Source: Micromonospora cathayae (lineage in GTDB: Bacteria; Actinomycetota; Actinomycetes; Mycobacteriales; Micromonosporaceae). From it: 64,000 nt of DNA. The stretch covers positions 2,418,001 through 2,482,000 of the forward strand of contig NZ_CP118615.1 of NCBI RefSeq assembly GCF_028993575.1, read 5' to 3'. The first letter of the stretch is position 1. Each line of letters starts with the position of its first letter. Of the stretch, positions 28,728-37,419 are shown in pieces. A model generated the notes under the pieces. It was given only the letters and a program-made list of their open reading frames with translations, ran no database searches and was not told where the DNA came from. The position numbers and the translations under genes were made by a program.

Positions 28728-29366
28728 TCAGGCCGGGGTGTCGTCCCGCTGGGCCGCGCGCGGCGGCTGCGACCAGGGTGACTCGCCCGCGGTCCGCCGG
28801 GGCAGCGGCTCGGTCGGGGTGTCGTCCGGGTAGCCGAGGCTCAGCGGGGCCGTGTCCCGGTCACCCGGGCCGCCCGACGGGAAGTCGGTCAACGCGTAGG
28901 TGGGCTCCTCCGGAGCCGGTTCCGGGGCCGGGGGCACCGGCCTCGGCCAGCGCCGCCACCGCTGCCCGCTGAACACCGCCATCAGCAGCGCGACGCCGAT
29001 CAGGAACAGCGTGCCGTTGCGCACCGGCAGCATCAGGGGCAGCGGGTCGCCGAACACCTTCCAGCCCTCCGGCACCCGGTCGCGCACCTCGAACGGCACG
29101 ACGAACATGGCGACGTACGGGGTGACCAGCAGCAGACCGGCCACCAGTGGGCCGAGGGGCGAGACGCGCAGCATGCCGACCAGCCCGAGCAGCAGGCCGG
29201 CGACACCGAGGTAGACCGCAGGCTCGATCAGGTTGGCCGTGTTGAACGTACCCAGCTCCACCCAGCGGTCGATGGTGCGGCCCGATCCGTCCTGACCGAG
29301 GGTGACCAGCACCCACGTGACCGGCGCCACCACCAGCCCGGCGAGGAAGCTCCAGAGATGTCGCAT
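28728..29366 (-). CDS. Four-helix membrane protein of unknown function
   Basis: A 212-residue protein with about four hydrophobic segments (residues 5-22, 48-66, 72-92, 116-135) and a hydrophilic C-terminal tail of 70 residues rich in Pro, Asp and Thr. The sequence H-L-W-S-F-L-A-G-L at the N-terminus and the overall layout match a common actinobacterial membrane protein with no assigned role. It is divergent from the thioesterase gene across only 23 bp, so their promoters must overlap. Confidence 0.65.
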   Translation of the reverse strand: MRHLWSFLAGLVVAPVTWVLVTLGQDGSGRTIDRWVELGTFNTANLIEPAVYLGVAGLLLGLVGMLRVSPLGPLVAGLLLVTPYVAMFVVPFEVRDRVPEGWKVFGDPLPLMLPVRNGTLFLIGVALLMAVFSGQRWRRWPRPVPPAPEPAPEEPTYALTDFPSGGPGDRDTAPLSLGYPDDTPTEPLPRRTAGESPWSQPPRAAQRDDTPA

Positions 29367-29389
29367 CCGCGCACCGTACCGTTTCCGCC

Positions 29390-29908
29390 ATGACCGAGCA
29401 CCCCTCCACCGCGCCGGCCGGCAAGCCGACCTCCTACTCCCGGGTCACCCTGAGCCGGATCATGACCGCCGTCGACGTCAACCTGTACGGGACCGTGCAC
29501 GGAGGGGTACTGATGAAGTTCGTCGACGACGTCGCCGGGGCGGCGGCGGCCCGGCACAGCGGCGGCACCGCCGTCACCGCTGCCATCGACGAGATCGTCT
29601 TCTCCGAGCCGGTCCGGGTGGGTGATCTCGTACACGCCCACGCCCAGGTCAACTGGACCGGCCACAGCTCGATGGAGGTGGGCGTACGGGTGGTCGCCGA
29701 ACGCTGGGACCAGGCGGGGGCCGAACCGGTGCCGGTCGCCACCGCGTACCTGGTCTTCGTCGCGGTCGACGCCGACGGCGGGCCGCGTGCGGTGCGCCCG
29801 GTGCTGCCGGCCACCCCGGAGGACCAGCGCCGGTTCCGGGAGGCCGAGATCCGCCGCGCCCACCGGCTGGCCCGCCGCCGCGCCATCCAGGCCCACCGGG
29901 AGAGCTGA
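29390..29908 (+). CDS. Acyl-CoA thioesterase (hotdog fold)
   Basis: A 172-residue hotdog-fold protein that should hydrolyse acyl-CoA thioesters. N-L-Y-G-T-V-H-G-G-V-L-M-K-F-V-D-D (about 31-47) is the conserved HGG helix of the YciA/BACH family. D-E-I-V-F-S-E-P-V-R-V-G-D-L-V and Y-L-V-F-V-A-V-D are the typical strand segments. The C-terminal 30 residues are basic. No Shine-Dalgarno sequence is evident, and the start lies 23 bp from the divergent gene, so leaderless translation is possible. The length is normal. Confidence 0.88.
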   Translation: MTEHPSTAPAGKPTSYSRVTLSRIMTAVDVNLYGTVHGGVLMKFVDDVAGAAAARHSGGTAVTAAIDEIVFSEPVRVGDLVHAHAQVNWTGHSSMEVGVRVVAERWDQAGAEPVPVATAYLVFVAVDADGGPRAVRPVLPATPEDQRRFREAEIRRAHRLARRRAIQAHRES

Positions 29909-30115
29909 CGCGCCCTTGCCGGCCCGCCGCAGGAGCCCACGCGCCACCCGGGCCCGCCGCGGGAGCCGACCGGCACACCCTGGCCGCCGGTTTGTGTGGG
30001 CCGGGCACACGTCGGTGCGGGCGACGGGTGGTCAGAATGACGGATCGGGGTACGGCAAGATGGCGTCACGGCCCATGCACAGCGTCGTGGCGGGCCGCAG
30101 GGGAGGGATGGAACC

Positions 30116-32125
30116 GTGGGTGACGTGCTCTGGACGCCGCCGGTGGACGTGCTCCAGCGGTCCCGGATCGGGGAGTACCTGCGCTGGTTGCGGGTCCGCC
30201 GGGGGTTGGAGTTCCGTAACTACGACGAGCTGTGGCGCTGGTCGGTGACCGACCTGCCCGCCTTCTGGGGCTCGGTCTGGGACTTCTTCGAGGTGGTCGC
30301 GCACACCCCGCCCACCGGGGTGCTGGCCGACGCCACCATGCCGGGGGCGCGCTGGTTCCCCGGGGCCACCCTCAACTACGCCGAGAACGTGCTGCGGATG
30401 CCCGGCCTCGCCGACGACGACCCGGTGGTGCTCGCGTACGGGCAGACCCGTGCGCCGCAGACGCTGACCGCCGCCCAGTTGCGCGAGCAGGTCCGTCGGG
30501 TGGCGGCCGGGCTGCGCCGGCTCGGCGTCGGCAGCGGCGACCGGGTGGCCGCGTACGCGCCGAACATCCCCGAGACGTTCGTGCTGCTGCTCGCCACCAC
30601 CAGCCTCGGCGCGATCTTCTCCTCCTGCGCCCCGGAGTTCGGCACCCGCAGCGTCACCGACCGCTGGCAGCAGATCGAGCCGACCGTGCTGGTCGCCGTG
30701 GACGGCTACCGGTACGGCGACAAGGCGGTGGACCGGCGCGCCGAGGTGGCCGCGATCCGGGCCGCCCTGCCGTCGCTGCGGCACACCGTGACGATCCCGT
30801 ACCTCGACCCGGCCGGCGGCCTTCCGGACGGGGCGCCGGCCGCGTCCGAGGGGACGATCGGCTGGGCCGACCTGGCCGCCGACACCGACGAGCCGCTGAC
30901 CTTCACCCCGGTGCCGTTCGACCACCCGCTGTACGTGCTCTACTCCTCCGGCACCACCGGCCTGCCCAAGCCGATCGTGCACGGGCACGGCGGCATCCTG
31001 CTCGAACACCTGAAGATGCTCGCCCTGCACCACGACCTCGGCCCCGGCGACCGGTTCTTCTGGTTCACCACCACCGGCTGGATGATGTGGAACTTCCTGG
31101 TCTCCGGGCCGGCGGTCGGTGCGGCGATCGTGCTGTTCGACGGCAACCCGGGCCATCCCGACCTGGGCGCGCTGTGGCGGCTGGCGCAGGACAGCGGCAC
31201 CACCTACTTCGGCACGTCCGCGCCGTTCCTGCTGGCCTGCCGCAAGGCCGGCCTGGTGCCGAAGGACGTCGCCGACCTGTCCGCGCTGCGCGGGCTCGGC
31301 TCGACCGGTGCGCCGCTGCCCGCCGAGGGCTTCACCTGGGTGTACGGGAACGTCAGCGACACCCTCCAGCTCCAGTCGCTGTCCGGCGGTACGGACGTGT
31401 GCACCGGTTTCGTCGGCGGCGTGCCCACCCTGCCGGTGTACGCCGGGGAGATCGCCTGCCGGGCGCTGGGCGCGAAGGTGGAGGCCCGCTCGGCCGACGG
31501 CAGCCCGGTCGTCGGTGAACTGGGCGAACTGGTGATCACCGCGCCGATGCCGAGCATGCCGGTGGGCTTCTGGAACGACCCGGACGGCAGCCGCTACCGG
31601 GAGGCGTACTTCGACCTGTACCCGGGCGTGTGGCGGCACGGCGACTGGATCACGATCAACGAGCGCGGTGGTTGCGTGATCACCGGCCGTTCCGACGCCA
31701 CCCTCAACCGGGGCGGGGTCCGGCTCGGCACCGCCGAGTTCTACTCGGTGGTCGAGGGCATGGACGAGGTCGTCGACTCGGTGGTGGTGCACCTGGAGGA
31801 CGACGAGGGCGGCGCGGGTGAGCTGCTGCTGTTCGTGGTGCTCGCCGAGGGCCTGGAGCTGGACGACGACCTGCGGAAGAAGATCGCCCGGGAGTTGCGG
31901 ACCGCGCTGTCGCCCCGGCACGTGCCCGACGAGATCCACCAGGTGCGCGCGGTGCCGCGTACCCTCTCGGCGAAGAAGCTGGAGGTGCCGGTGAAGAAGA
32001 TCCTCACCGGGGTGCCGGTGGAGTCGGCGGCGGCGACCGGCGCGCTGGCCAACCCGGAGTCGTTGACCGCCTTCACCACCTACGCCCAACGCCGCGCCAC
32101 GGCCGGGGACAGCACCGTCGACTGA
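30116..32125 (+). CDS. Acetoacetate-CoA ligase
   Basis: A 669-residue acyl-adenylate-forming enzyme, matching acetoacetyl-CoA synthetase in length and sequence. It activates acetoacetate with ATP and CoA. Visible features are the family N-terminus with W-S-V-T-D-L-P-A-F-W, W-F-P-G-A-T-L-N-Y-A-E-N-V-L near residue 83, the P-loop Y-S-S-G-T-T-G-L-P-K near 280, W-R-H-G-D-W near 505, and the C-terminal acylation lysine context T-L-S-A-K-K-L-E-V-P-V-K near 620. The start is a GTG behind GGGGAGGG. The upstream 207 bp hold no other recognisable feature. A hairpin follows the gene. Confidence 0.92.
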   Translation: MGDVLWTPPVDVLQRSRIGEYLRWLRVRRGLEFRNYDELWRWSVTDLPAFWGSVWDFFEVVAHTPPTGVLADATMPGARWFPGATLNYAENVLRMPGLADDDPVVLAYGQTRAPQTLTAAQLREQVRRVAAGLRRLGVGSGDRVAAYAPNIPETFVLLLATTSLGAIFSSCAPEFGTRSVTDRWQQIEPTVLVAVDGYRYGDKAVDRRAEVAAIRAALPSLRHTVTIPYLDPAGGLPDGAPAASEGTIGWADLAADTDEPLTFTPVPFDHPLYVLYSSGTTGLPKPIVHGHGGILLEHLKMLALHHDLGPGDRFFWFTTTGWMMWNFLVSGPAVGAAIVLFDGNPGHPDLGALWRLAQDSGTTYFGTSAPFLLACRKAGLVPKDVADLSALRGLGSTGAPLPAEGFTWVYGNVSDTLQLQSLSGGTDVCTGFVGGVPTLPVYAGEIACRALGAKVEARSADGSPVVGELGELVITAPMPSMPVGFWNDPDGSRYREAYFDLYPGVWRHGDWITINERGGCVITGRSDATLNRGGVRLGTAEFYSVVEGMDEVVDSVVVHLEDDEGGAGELLLFVVLAEGLELDDDLRKKIARELRTALSPRHVPDEIHQVRAVPRTLSAKKLEVPVKKILTGVPVESAAATGALANPESLTAFTTYAQRRATAGDSTVD

Positions 32126-32134
32126 CCCGGTGCC

Positions 32135-32172
32135 CCGCCCACCGGGCCGCCGGCTGTCGGCGCGGTGGGCGG
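32135..32172. terminator. Hairpin between convergent acetoacetate-CoA ligase and TIGR03089 genes
   Basis: CCGCCCACC (32135-32143) and GGTGGGCGG (32164-32172) form a perfect 9-bp stem around a 20-nt loop, ten bases past the acetoacetate-CoA ligase stop. Confidence 0.5.
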
Positions 32173-32266
32173 TTCCGCCGGTACCGTGCTGTCCCGGTCG
32201 GCGCGATCCCGCGATCTCGCCGAACCGGCGGCACGGGCCGGGGCCCGACCCGGCCGCGCCGTGACG

Positions 32267-32977
32267 TCAGGTCAGGGCGCGGGTGGCCTTCTCGGCCGCC
32301 AGGCGGGACTCGACCCGGGCCGGGTCCAGGTTGCCGCAGAGCACGATGCTCGCGCCCACGCTCAGCGGGGCGAGCAGCCAGTCCACCGGGTCCGGGTGGC
32401 GGGCCGCGTCGACCAGCACGCGGTCGCCGCCGGCCAGGCCGAGTTCCCGGGCGCGCCCGGCCGCGTGCGGCACCAGCTCGGCACCCCCACCGGCGTACGG
32501 GCTGAAGTGGTCGCCGTGCCCGCGTACCTCGATCACGTAGTCGGCCCAGCCGGCGGGCAGCTCGCGCAGCGGGGCGGCGAACGGGGCGAGTGCCAGCGCG
32601 TAGCGTTCCCCGGCGGCCCAGGCGTCCGCCTCGCCCACCCGGTCGGCGGCGGCGAACAGCGCGTCCACCGGCCCCGGCGTGCCGGCCAGCGCCTCCACCG
32701 GCCCCGGCGCGCCGGCCACGGTCACTCCGGCCGACCAGCAGCCGAGCAGCACGGCGGCGGTCTGCCAGTGCGGCGGGAGCAACACGCCGACGGTACCGCC
32801 CGGACCGGTCGCGACGTCGTCGACGAGCAGGTTGGCGGTCTTCGCCACCCAGTTCGCCAGGGTCGCCCCGGACAGCTCCGTCCGCTCGCCGGTGGCGTCG
32901 TCGTACCAGGTCAGCAGGGGTCGGGTCGGGTCGGGCGCGATCGCGGCGGCGAACACCCGGGCAACGTCGTCGGCCAT
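32267..32977 (-). CDS. TIGR03089 family protein
   Basis: A 236-residue protein. It looks like the N-terminal part of an acyl-adenylate enzyme: R-P-L-L-T-W-Y-D-D-A-T-G-E-R-T-E-L near residue 20, A-N-W-V-A-K-T-A-N-L-L near 42, and V-G-V-L-L-P-P-H-W-Q-T-A near 65. It lacks the ATP-binding S-G-T-T-G-x-P-K core and the C-terminal domain. This layout matches the actinobacterial TIGR03089 family of unknown function, so the short length is normal and not a truncation. The ATG at 32977 gives the expected start. It is divergent from the glycosyltransferase gene. Confidence 0.82.
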   Translation of the reverse strand: MADDVARVFAAAIAPDPTRPLLTWYDDATGERTELSGATLANWVAKTANLLVDDVATGPGGTVGVLLPPHWQTAAVLLGCWSAGVTVAGAPGPVEALAGTPGPVDALFAAADRVGEADAWAAGERYALALAPFAAPLRELPAGWADYVIEVRGHGDHFSPYAGGGAELVPHAAGRARELGLAGGDRVLVDAARHPDPVDWLLAPLSVGASIVLCGNLDPARVESRLAAEKATRALT

Positions 32978-33127
32978 CGGGCGAACGATACGCCTTCGTC
33001 GTGCGTGCTCGATGACGGCTCGAAGACGGCGTACCGTCGGGTCGCAGTCACCGCGGGGCCCGGCTCTCGGCGTAGGCTTGCACCGAGTGTTGTTCCCCAC
33101 ATTCCGCCAGGCTTGAGGAGTTGCCCC

Positions 33128-34273
33128 GTGACCGCCGGTCGCCCGCCCCGCGTGCTCATCGACGCCACCAGCGTCCCCGCCGACCGTGGGGGCGTCGGTA
33201 GATATGTCGATGGCCTGCTCGGCGCGCTGGGCAAGGTCACCGGCTCGGGAGTGGACCTCGCCGTGGTGAGCCTCCGCACCGACCAGGAGCGGTACGCCCG
33301 GATGCTGCCCGGCGCCGAGGTGATCCCGGCCCCGGCCGCGGTGGCCCACCGGCCGGCCCGGCTGGCCTGGGAGCAGACCGGCCTGCCGCTGCTGGCCCAG
33401 CAGGTCGGCGCGCAGGTGCTGCACTCGCCCTTCTACACCTGCCCGCTACGGGCCGGCTGCCCGGTCACGGTGACCGTGCACGACGCGACGTTCTTCACCG
33501 AGCCGGAGCACTACGACAAGTCCCGCCGCACGTTCTTCCGCAGCGCCATCAAGACCTCGCTGCGCCGGGCCAGCCGGGTCATCGTGCCCAGCAAGGCCAC
33601 CCGGGACGAGCTGATCCGCCTCCTGGACGCCGACCCGACCCGGATCGACGTGGCGTACCACGGCGTCGACCACTCGGCCTTCCACGCCCCCGGCGACGAG
33701 GAGAAGGCCCGGGTCCGGGCCCGGTTGGGGCTGGCCGACAGCAGCTACATCGCCTTCCTCGGGGCCAAGGAGCCGCGCAAGAACGTACCCAACCTGATCC
33801 GGGGCTGGGCGCGGGCGGTGGCCGACCGGCCCAACCCGCCGGCCCTGGTGGTGGCCGGTGGCCAGGGCCACGACGACGACATCGACCGCGCCGTCGCCGA
33901 CGTCCCGTCCCACCTGCGGCTGCTGCGCCCCGGGTATCTGCGCTACGCCGACCTGCCCGGCTTCCTCGGTGGCGCGCTGGTCGCCGCCTACCCGTCGTAC
34001 GGCGAGGGGTTCGGCCTGCCGATCCTGGAGGCGATGGCCTGCGCGGCCCCGGTGCTCACCACGCCCCGGCTGTCCCTGCCCGAGGTGGGCGGCGACGCGG
34101 TCGCCTACACCAGCGAGGACCCGGACCAGATCGCCACCGACCTGGCCGCCCTGCTGGACGACGAGTCCCGCCGGCTGGCGCTGGCCAAGGCCGGCTTCGA
34201 CCGGGCCAAGGAGTTCACCTGGGAGTCCAGCGCCGAGGTGCACATCGCGGCCTGGACCCGGGCCCGCGCCTGA
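33128..34273 (+). CDS. Glycosyltransferase family 1 protein (GT4 type)
   Basis: A 381-residue GT-B fold glycosyltransferase. The N-terminus has V-L-I-D-A-T and G-G-V-G-R-Y-V, a nucleotide-sugar loop common in mannosyltransferases. V-T-V-H-D-A-T-F-F follows near residue 115. The C-terminal half carries F-L-G-A-K-E-P-R-K-N-V, Y-P-S-Y-G-E-G-F-G-L-P-I-L-E-A-M-A-C-A-A-P-V-L, with the conserved E-x7-E. The neighbouring mannose-1-phosphate guanylyltransferase makes GDP-mannose, so a mannosyltransferase role in envelope glycans is plausible but inferred. The GTG at 33128 has GAGGAG eight bases upstream. A TAGGCT -10 candidate lies at 33073-33078. Confidence 0.9.
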   Translation: MTAGRPPRVLIDATSVPADRGGVGRYVDGLLGALGKVTGSGVDLAVVSLRTDQERYARMLPGAEVIPAPAAVAHRPARLAWEQTGLPLLAQQVGAQVLHSPFYTCPLRAGCPVTVTVHDATFFTEPEHYDKSRRTFFRSAIKTSLRRASRVIVPSKATRDELIRLLDADPTRIDVAYHGVDHSAFHAPGDEEKARVRARLGLADSSYIAFLGAKEPRKNVPNLIRGWARAVADRPNPPALVVAGGQGHDDDIDRAVADVPSHLRLLRPGYLRYADLPGFLGGALVAAYPSYGEGFGLPILEAMACAAPVLTTPRLSLPEVGGDAVAYTSEDPDQIATDLAALLDDESRRLALAKAGFDRAKEFTWESSAEVHIAAWTRARA

Positions 34274-34369
34274 CCGCTGTCCGTGTCCGGGTCGCGGTCC
34301 GGTGCGGCCCGGTCGCGGTCCCGGTGCGGCAAAGCGTACCGACCGTGGTGGTTCGGGCATGATGTGCTG

Positions 34370-35461
34370 ATGCTGTACGCCGTCATTCCGGCAGGTGGCA
34401 GCGGCACAAGGTTGTGGCCGCTGTCCCGCGCCGGGCACCCCAAGTTCCTCCATCCGCTCACCGGTTCCACCCGGTCGCTGTTGCAGGCCACCGTGGACCG
34501 GCTCGCGCCGCTGACCACCCCCGAGCGGACCCTGGTGGTCACCGGGGCGGCGCACGTCGCGGCGGTGGCCCGGCAACTCGCCGGACTCCCGGAGGAGAAC
34601 ATCCTGGTGGAGCCGTCGCCCCGGGACTCCTGCGCGGCGATCGCCCTCGCCGCCGCGGTGATCGCCGAGCGCGACCCGGAGGCGGTGATGGGGTCGTTCG
34701 CGGCCGACCACCTGATCGGTGCGCCGGACCGCTGGGCGGAGACGGTCCGTGAGGCGGTCCGGGGCGCGGAGCGCGGCCTGCTGATGACGGTCGGCATCAC
34801 CCCCACCCGGGCCGAGACCGGCTACGGCTACCTGGAGACCGGCGACCCGGTCGACGGCGGTCCGCTGCGCCCGGTCGCCGAGTTCAAGGAGAAGCCGGAG
34901 GCCCCGGTCGCCGAGGCGTACCTGCGCTCCGGCCGGCACCTCTGGAACGCCAGCATGTTCGTCTGGCGGGTGGACGTCTTCCTCGCCGAACTGGCCCGGC
35001 AGCAGCCGGCCCTGCACGCCGGGGTCACCGCCATCGCCGCGGCCTGGGGCACCCCGGAACAGGACGACGTGCTCGGCACGGTCTGGCCGACCCTGCCGAA
35101 GATCTCCGTCGACTACGCGGTGATGGAGGGCGCGGCCACCGCCGGCCGGGTCGCCACCGTGCCCGGCGACTTCGGCTGGAACGACGTCGGTGACTTCCAC
35201 ACCCTCGGCGAGGTGCTCCCCGCCGACGAGCGGGGCAACGTGGTGCTCGGCGGCGACGGCAAGCCCGGCGTGCTGCTGCACGACAGCGCCGACCTGGTGG
35301 TGGTCGCCCAGTCCGGCCGGCTCGTCGCCACCCTCGGCGTCCGGGACCTGATCGTGGTGGACACCCCGGACGCGGTGCTGGTCTGCCCCCGTGACCGCGC
35401 CCAGGACGTCAAGAAGCTGGTCGACGAACTCAAGGAGCGGGGCGAAGAAGGCCTCGTCTGA
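34370..35461 (+). CDS. manC: Mannose-1-phosphate guanylyltransferase
   Basis: A 363-residue nucleotidyltransferase that forms GDP-mannose from GTP and mannose-1-phosphate. The pyrophosphorylase signature A-V-I-P-A-G-G-S-G-T-R-L-W-P-L-S-R is at residues 4-20, followed by P-K-F-L. The acceptor segment F-K-E-K-P near 180 and W-N-A-S-M-F-V-W near 205 are typical, as is P-G-D-F-G-W-N-D-V-G-D-F near 270. It is the single-domain form, without the C-terminal isomerase cupin. The ATG at 34370 has a CATGAT -10-like sequence a few bases upstream, so a leaderless start is possible. Its end overlaps the convergent NUDIX gene by 32 bp. Confidence 0.93.
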   Translation: MLYAVIPAGGSGTRLWPLSRAGHPKFLHPLTGSTRSLLQATVDRLAPLTTPERTLVVTGAAHVAAVARQLAGLPEENILVEPSPRDSCAAIALAAAVIAERDPEAVMGSFAADHLIGAPDRWAETVREAVRGAERGLLMTVGITPTRAETGYGYLETGDPVDGGPLRPVAEFKEKPEAPVAEAYLRSGRHLWNASMFVWRVDVFLAELARQQPALHAGVTAIAAAWGTPEQDDVLGTVWPTLPKISVDYAVMEGAATAGRVATVPGDFGWNDVGDFHTLGEVLPADERGNVVLGGDGKPGVLLHDSADLVVVAQSGRLVATLGVRDLIVVDTPDAVLVCPRDRAQDVKKLVDELKERGEEGLV

Positions 35462-36023
35462 GGGTCGCCAGGCCCGGCGCGACGAGCTGGTCCACCCCGC
35501 CGAGTCGGGGCGTGGGCAGCCCGTCCGCCGGGAACCAGCCCAGCGCGTCGGACTCGGCGCTGACCCGTTCCACCGCGCCGGCCGGGGCGAGCACCACGAA
35601 CCGCACGTCGTGGTGGAACGAACCGCCCTGGCAGGGAACCGGGTGGATGTCCAGGTCGATCGGGACCGGGTCGATGCGCAGCCCGGCGATGCCGGACTCC
35701 TCGGTCGCCTCGCGCAGCGCCGCCCCGACCAGGCTCCGGTCGGTCAGCTCGCAGTGCCCGCCGAGCTGCACCCACTGCTTGAACTTGCCGTGCAGGCAGA
35801 GCAGCAGCCGGTCCCCGTCGGCGTCGACGATCAGCACGCTGGCGGTGAGGTGGCCGGGTCGGTGCTCCCGGGTCATCGCCACCGGGCCGGCGGCGAGCAA
35901 CGCCAGGGTCCGCTCGCGCGCCGCGGCGGCGGCAGGGCTGGTCGGCGTCCACCCGGTCAGCACGGCCGTCGCGTCGGCGTGCAGGTCAACGAGGGTCTCG
36001 GTGATCGGAACGGTGTCGGGCAC
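35430..36023 (-). CDS. NUDIX hydrolase
   Basis: A 197-residue NUDIX protein. The box reads Q-L-G-G-H-C-E, then A-A-L-R-E-A-T-E-E-S-G-I (R104, E105, E108, E109, G111), with one extra residue between the first and second half compared with the canonical spacing, as in several ADP-sugar hydrolases. Substrate unknown. The GTG at 36023 was chosen because a TAGAGT -10 element (36035-36030) ends six bases before it, fitting leaderless transcription; an in-frame GTG at 36029 would be too close to that -10. It is convergent with the guanylyltransferase gene and overlaps it by 32 bp. Confidence 0.85.
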   Translation of the reverse strand: MPDTVPITETLVDLHADATAVLTGWTPTSPAAAAARERTLALLAAGPVAMTREHRPGHLTASVLIVDADGDRLLLCLHGKFKQWVQLGGHCELTDRSLVGAALREATEESGIAGLRIDPVPIDLDIHPVPCQGGSFHHDVRFVVLAPAGAVERVSAESDALGWFPADGLPTPRLGGVDQLVAPGLATLRRGLLRPAP

Positions 36024-36063
36024 CCGCACACTCTACGAGCATCCGGTCTCTACCCTGGCCCCC
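36024..36063. promoter_or_regulatory. Back-to-back leaderless promoters
   Basis: In a gap of 40 bp there are two -10 elements pointing outward. TAGAGT (36035-36030, minus) is six bases from the NUDIX GTG, and TACCCT (36051-36056, plus) is seven bases from the GTG at 36064. Neither start has a Shine-Dalgarno sequence. This is direct sequence reading; transcription starts are inferred. Confidence 0.5.
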
Positions 36064-37110
36064 GTGACCCTACGCCCGCTGGAGTTCGTCGTCGGCTGCA
36101 ACGAGGCCAGCGACCTGCTGCCCGTACGCTCCACCGCGCTGCTGCGCCACCACCGGGCCCGCCGGGGCTTCTGGACCGTACTGGACGAGGGGCCGGTGGA
36201 GCAGTGCCTGGCGCTGCTGCTGGAACGCGAGGACGGCGAGTGGATCGCCGAGCACGTCGACGCGGACGCCGGCGTGGAGAACGGCCGGACCGAGGACGGC
36301 GAGGCCCTCGCGTACCACGACGGCTGGGTGTACGTCCTCGGCTCGCACTTCGGTTCCAAGGGTGGCCCGCTGCGCCCGCGTCGCGCGTTCGTCGCCCGGT
36401 TCCGGGAGGACGACGCCGCCGGGCCCGGCCCGCTGCCGGTACGGGTGGTCCGCAACTCGTTCCGGCTGCACCGGGTGCTCAACGACGCGCTGGCCGCCGC
36501 CACGTTCCCCACCCTGCCGCCGGGAGACCTGGTCCGGGCCCGGTTCATCTCAGAGACGGTGGCCCGGGGCACCTCCCGGGCCAAACGCTGGGTCCGCCGG
36601 CTCACCGAGACCGACCTGCCGTTGAACGTCGAGGGGGCCGCGTTCACCCCGTCCGGGTCGCTGCTGCTCGGGCTGCGGTTCCCGGTCACCACCGACGGCG
36701 AGCCGATCCTGGTGGAGGTGACCGGGGTGCCGGAGATGTTCGCCGAACCACCGGCCTGGCCCCGGGCGGTACGGACGTACGCGCTGACCGGGGTGACCCC
36801 GCCCGGCACGCTCACCGGGTTCCGTGCGGTCGCCGCCACCGACGACGGCGGCTTCACCGCGATCATCGGCTCCATCGACGCGCTCGGCAAGGGTTCGGTA
36901 CTGCTCGACGAGTATCCGCACGGCGGCGAGGTGACGTCCCGGCACGTCCGGTTCCGCCTGCCGGCCGGGCCGGAGGAGCAGTTGGTCCCCGGTGAGCTGG
37001 TCGCCGACCTGGCGCCGTTCCACCACGTCGAGGGGGTGGCCGAGGTGGACGGTCGGCGGTTCTACGTCACCGACGAGGACCACCGGGTCGTGCTCTGGCT
37101 GGACGACTGA
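36064..37110 (+). CDS. Conserved hypothetical protein, possible beta-propeller
   Basis: A 348-residue soluble protein with no signal peptide or membrane helix. It is rich in short beta-type stretches with Gly-Asp turns, for example G-W-V-Y-V-L-G-S-H-F-G-S-K-G-G-P-L near residue 85, L-P-L-N-V-E-G-A-A-F near 185 and G-F-T-A-I-I-G-S-I-D-A near 265. The sequence layout, with a repeated pattern of W/Y/F plus G-x-x at strand ends, suggests a beta-propeller, but no named family was recognised. It ends in L-W-L-D-D, and the DNA for this end is repeated twice downstream. Probably transcribed from a leaderless promoter. Confidence 0.7.
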   Translation: MTLRPLEFVVGCNEASDLLPVRSTALLRHHRARRGFWTVLDEGPVEQCLALLLEREDGEWIAEHVDADAGVENGRTEDGEALAYHDGWVYVLGSHFGSKGGPLRPRRAFVARFREDDAAGPGPLPVRVVRNSFRLHRVLNDALAAATFPTLPPGDLVRARFISETVARGTSRAKRWVRRLTETDLPLNVEGAAFTPSGSLLLGLRFPVTTDGEPILVEVTGVPEMFAEPPAWPRAVRTYALTGVTPPGTLTGFRAVAATDDGGFTAIIGSIDALGKGSVLLDEYPHGGEVTSRHVRFRLPAGPEEQLVPGELVADLAPFHHVEGVAEVDGRRFYVTDEDHRVVLWLDD

Positions 37111-37201
37111 CGAACGTCCCACGCTCGGCTGGACGACTGAGGAGCGGGTCGTTGTCCGGCCGGACGACCGGGAAGCGAGCGCGCGCTGGCTGGACGACTG
37201 A
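37097..37201 (+). repeat. Triplicated stop-codon segment
   Basis: GGCTGGACGACTGA occurs at 37097-37110 (the real gene end), 37127-37140 and 37188-37201, with a decayed fourth version near 37158-37170. The copies are direct repeats spaced 30 and 61 bp apart. Confidence 0.85.
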
Positions 37202-37419
37202 TGGGCCGGCTCCACAGCGGTGGGCCGGCCGGGCGACAATCCCCTGCGGACGTGGCCGGCCGCAGACCCTCGTGCTGTCGCCCGGCCGATGTGACCAGCA
37301 TGCCGAACGACCCATCCGGCGTCGATGCTTTTCAGCTCAGCCTTAAAGGTGGAGATAACTGCCGGTACAGTGCAAGCGGTTGCCGGGTACCGCTGTCCCA
37401 CGTCACGGGAGCGCTCTCC
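37202..37419 (+). promoter_or_regulatory. Upstream region of the ArsR-like gene with promoter candidate
   Basis: The whole 309-bp gap after the gene ending at 37110 holds the triplicated segment first and then this non-coding stretch. Around 37340-37371, TTAAAG (37343-37348) and TACAGT (37366-37371) are spaced 17 bp apart and form a reasonable -35/-10 pair, in a locally AT-richer context. No other gene is seen. Confidence 0.4.
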
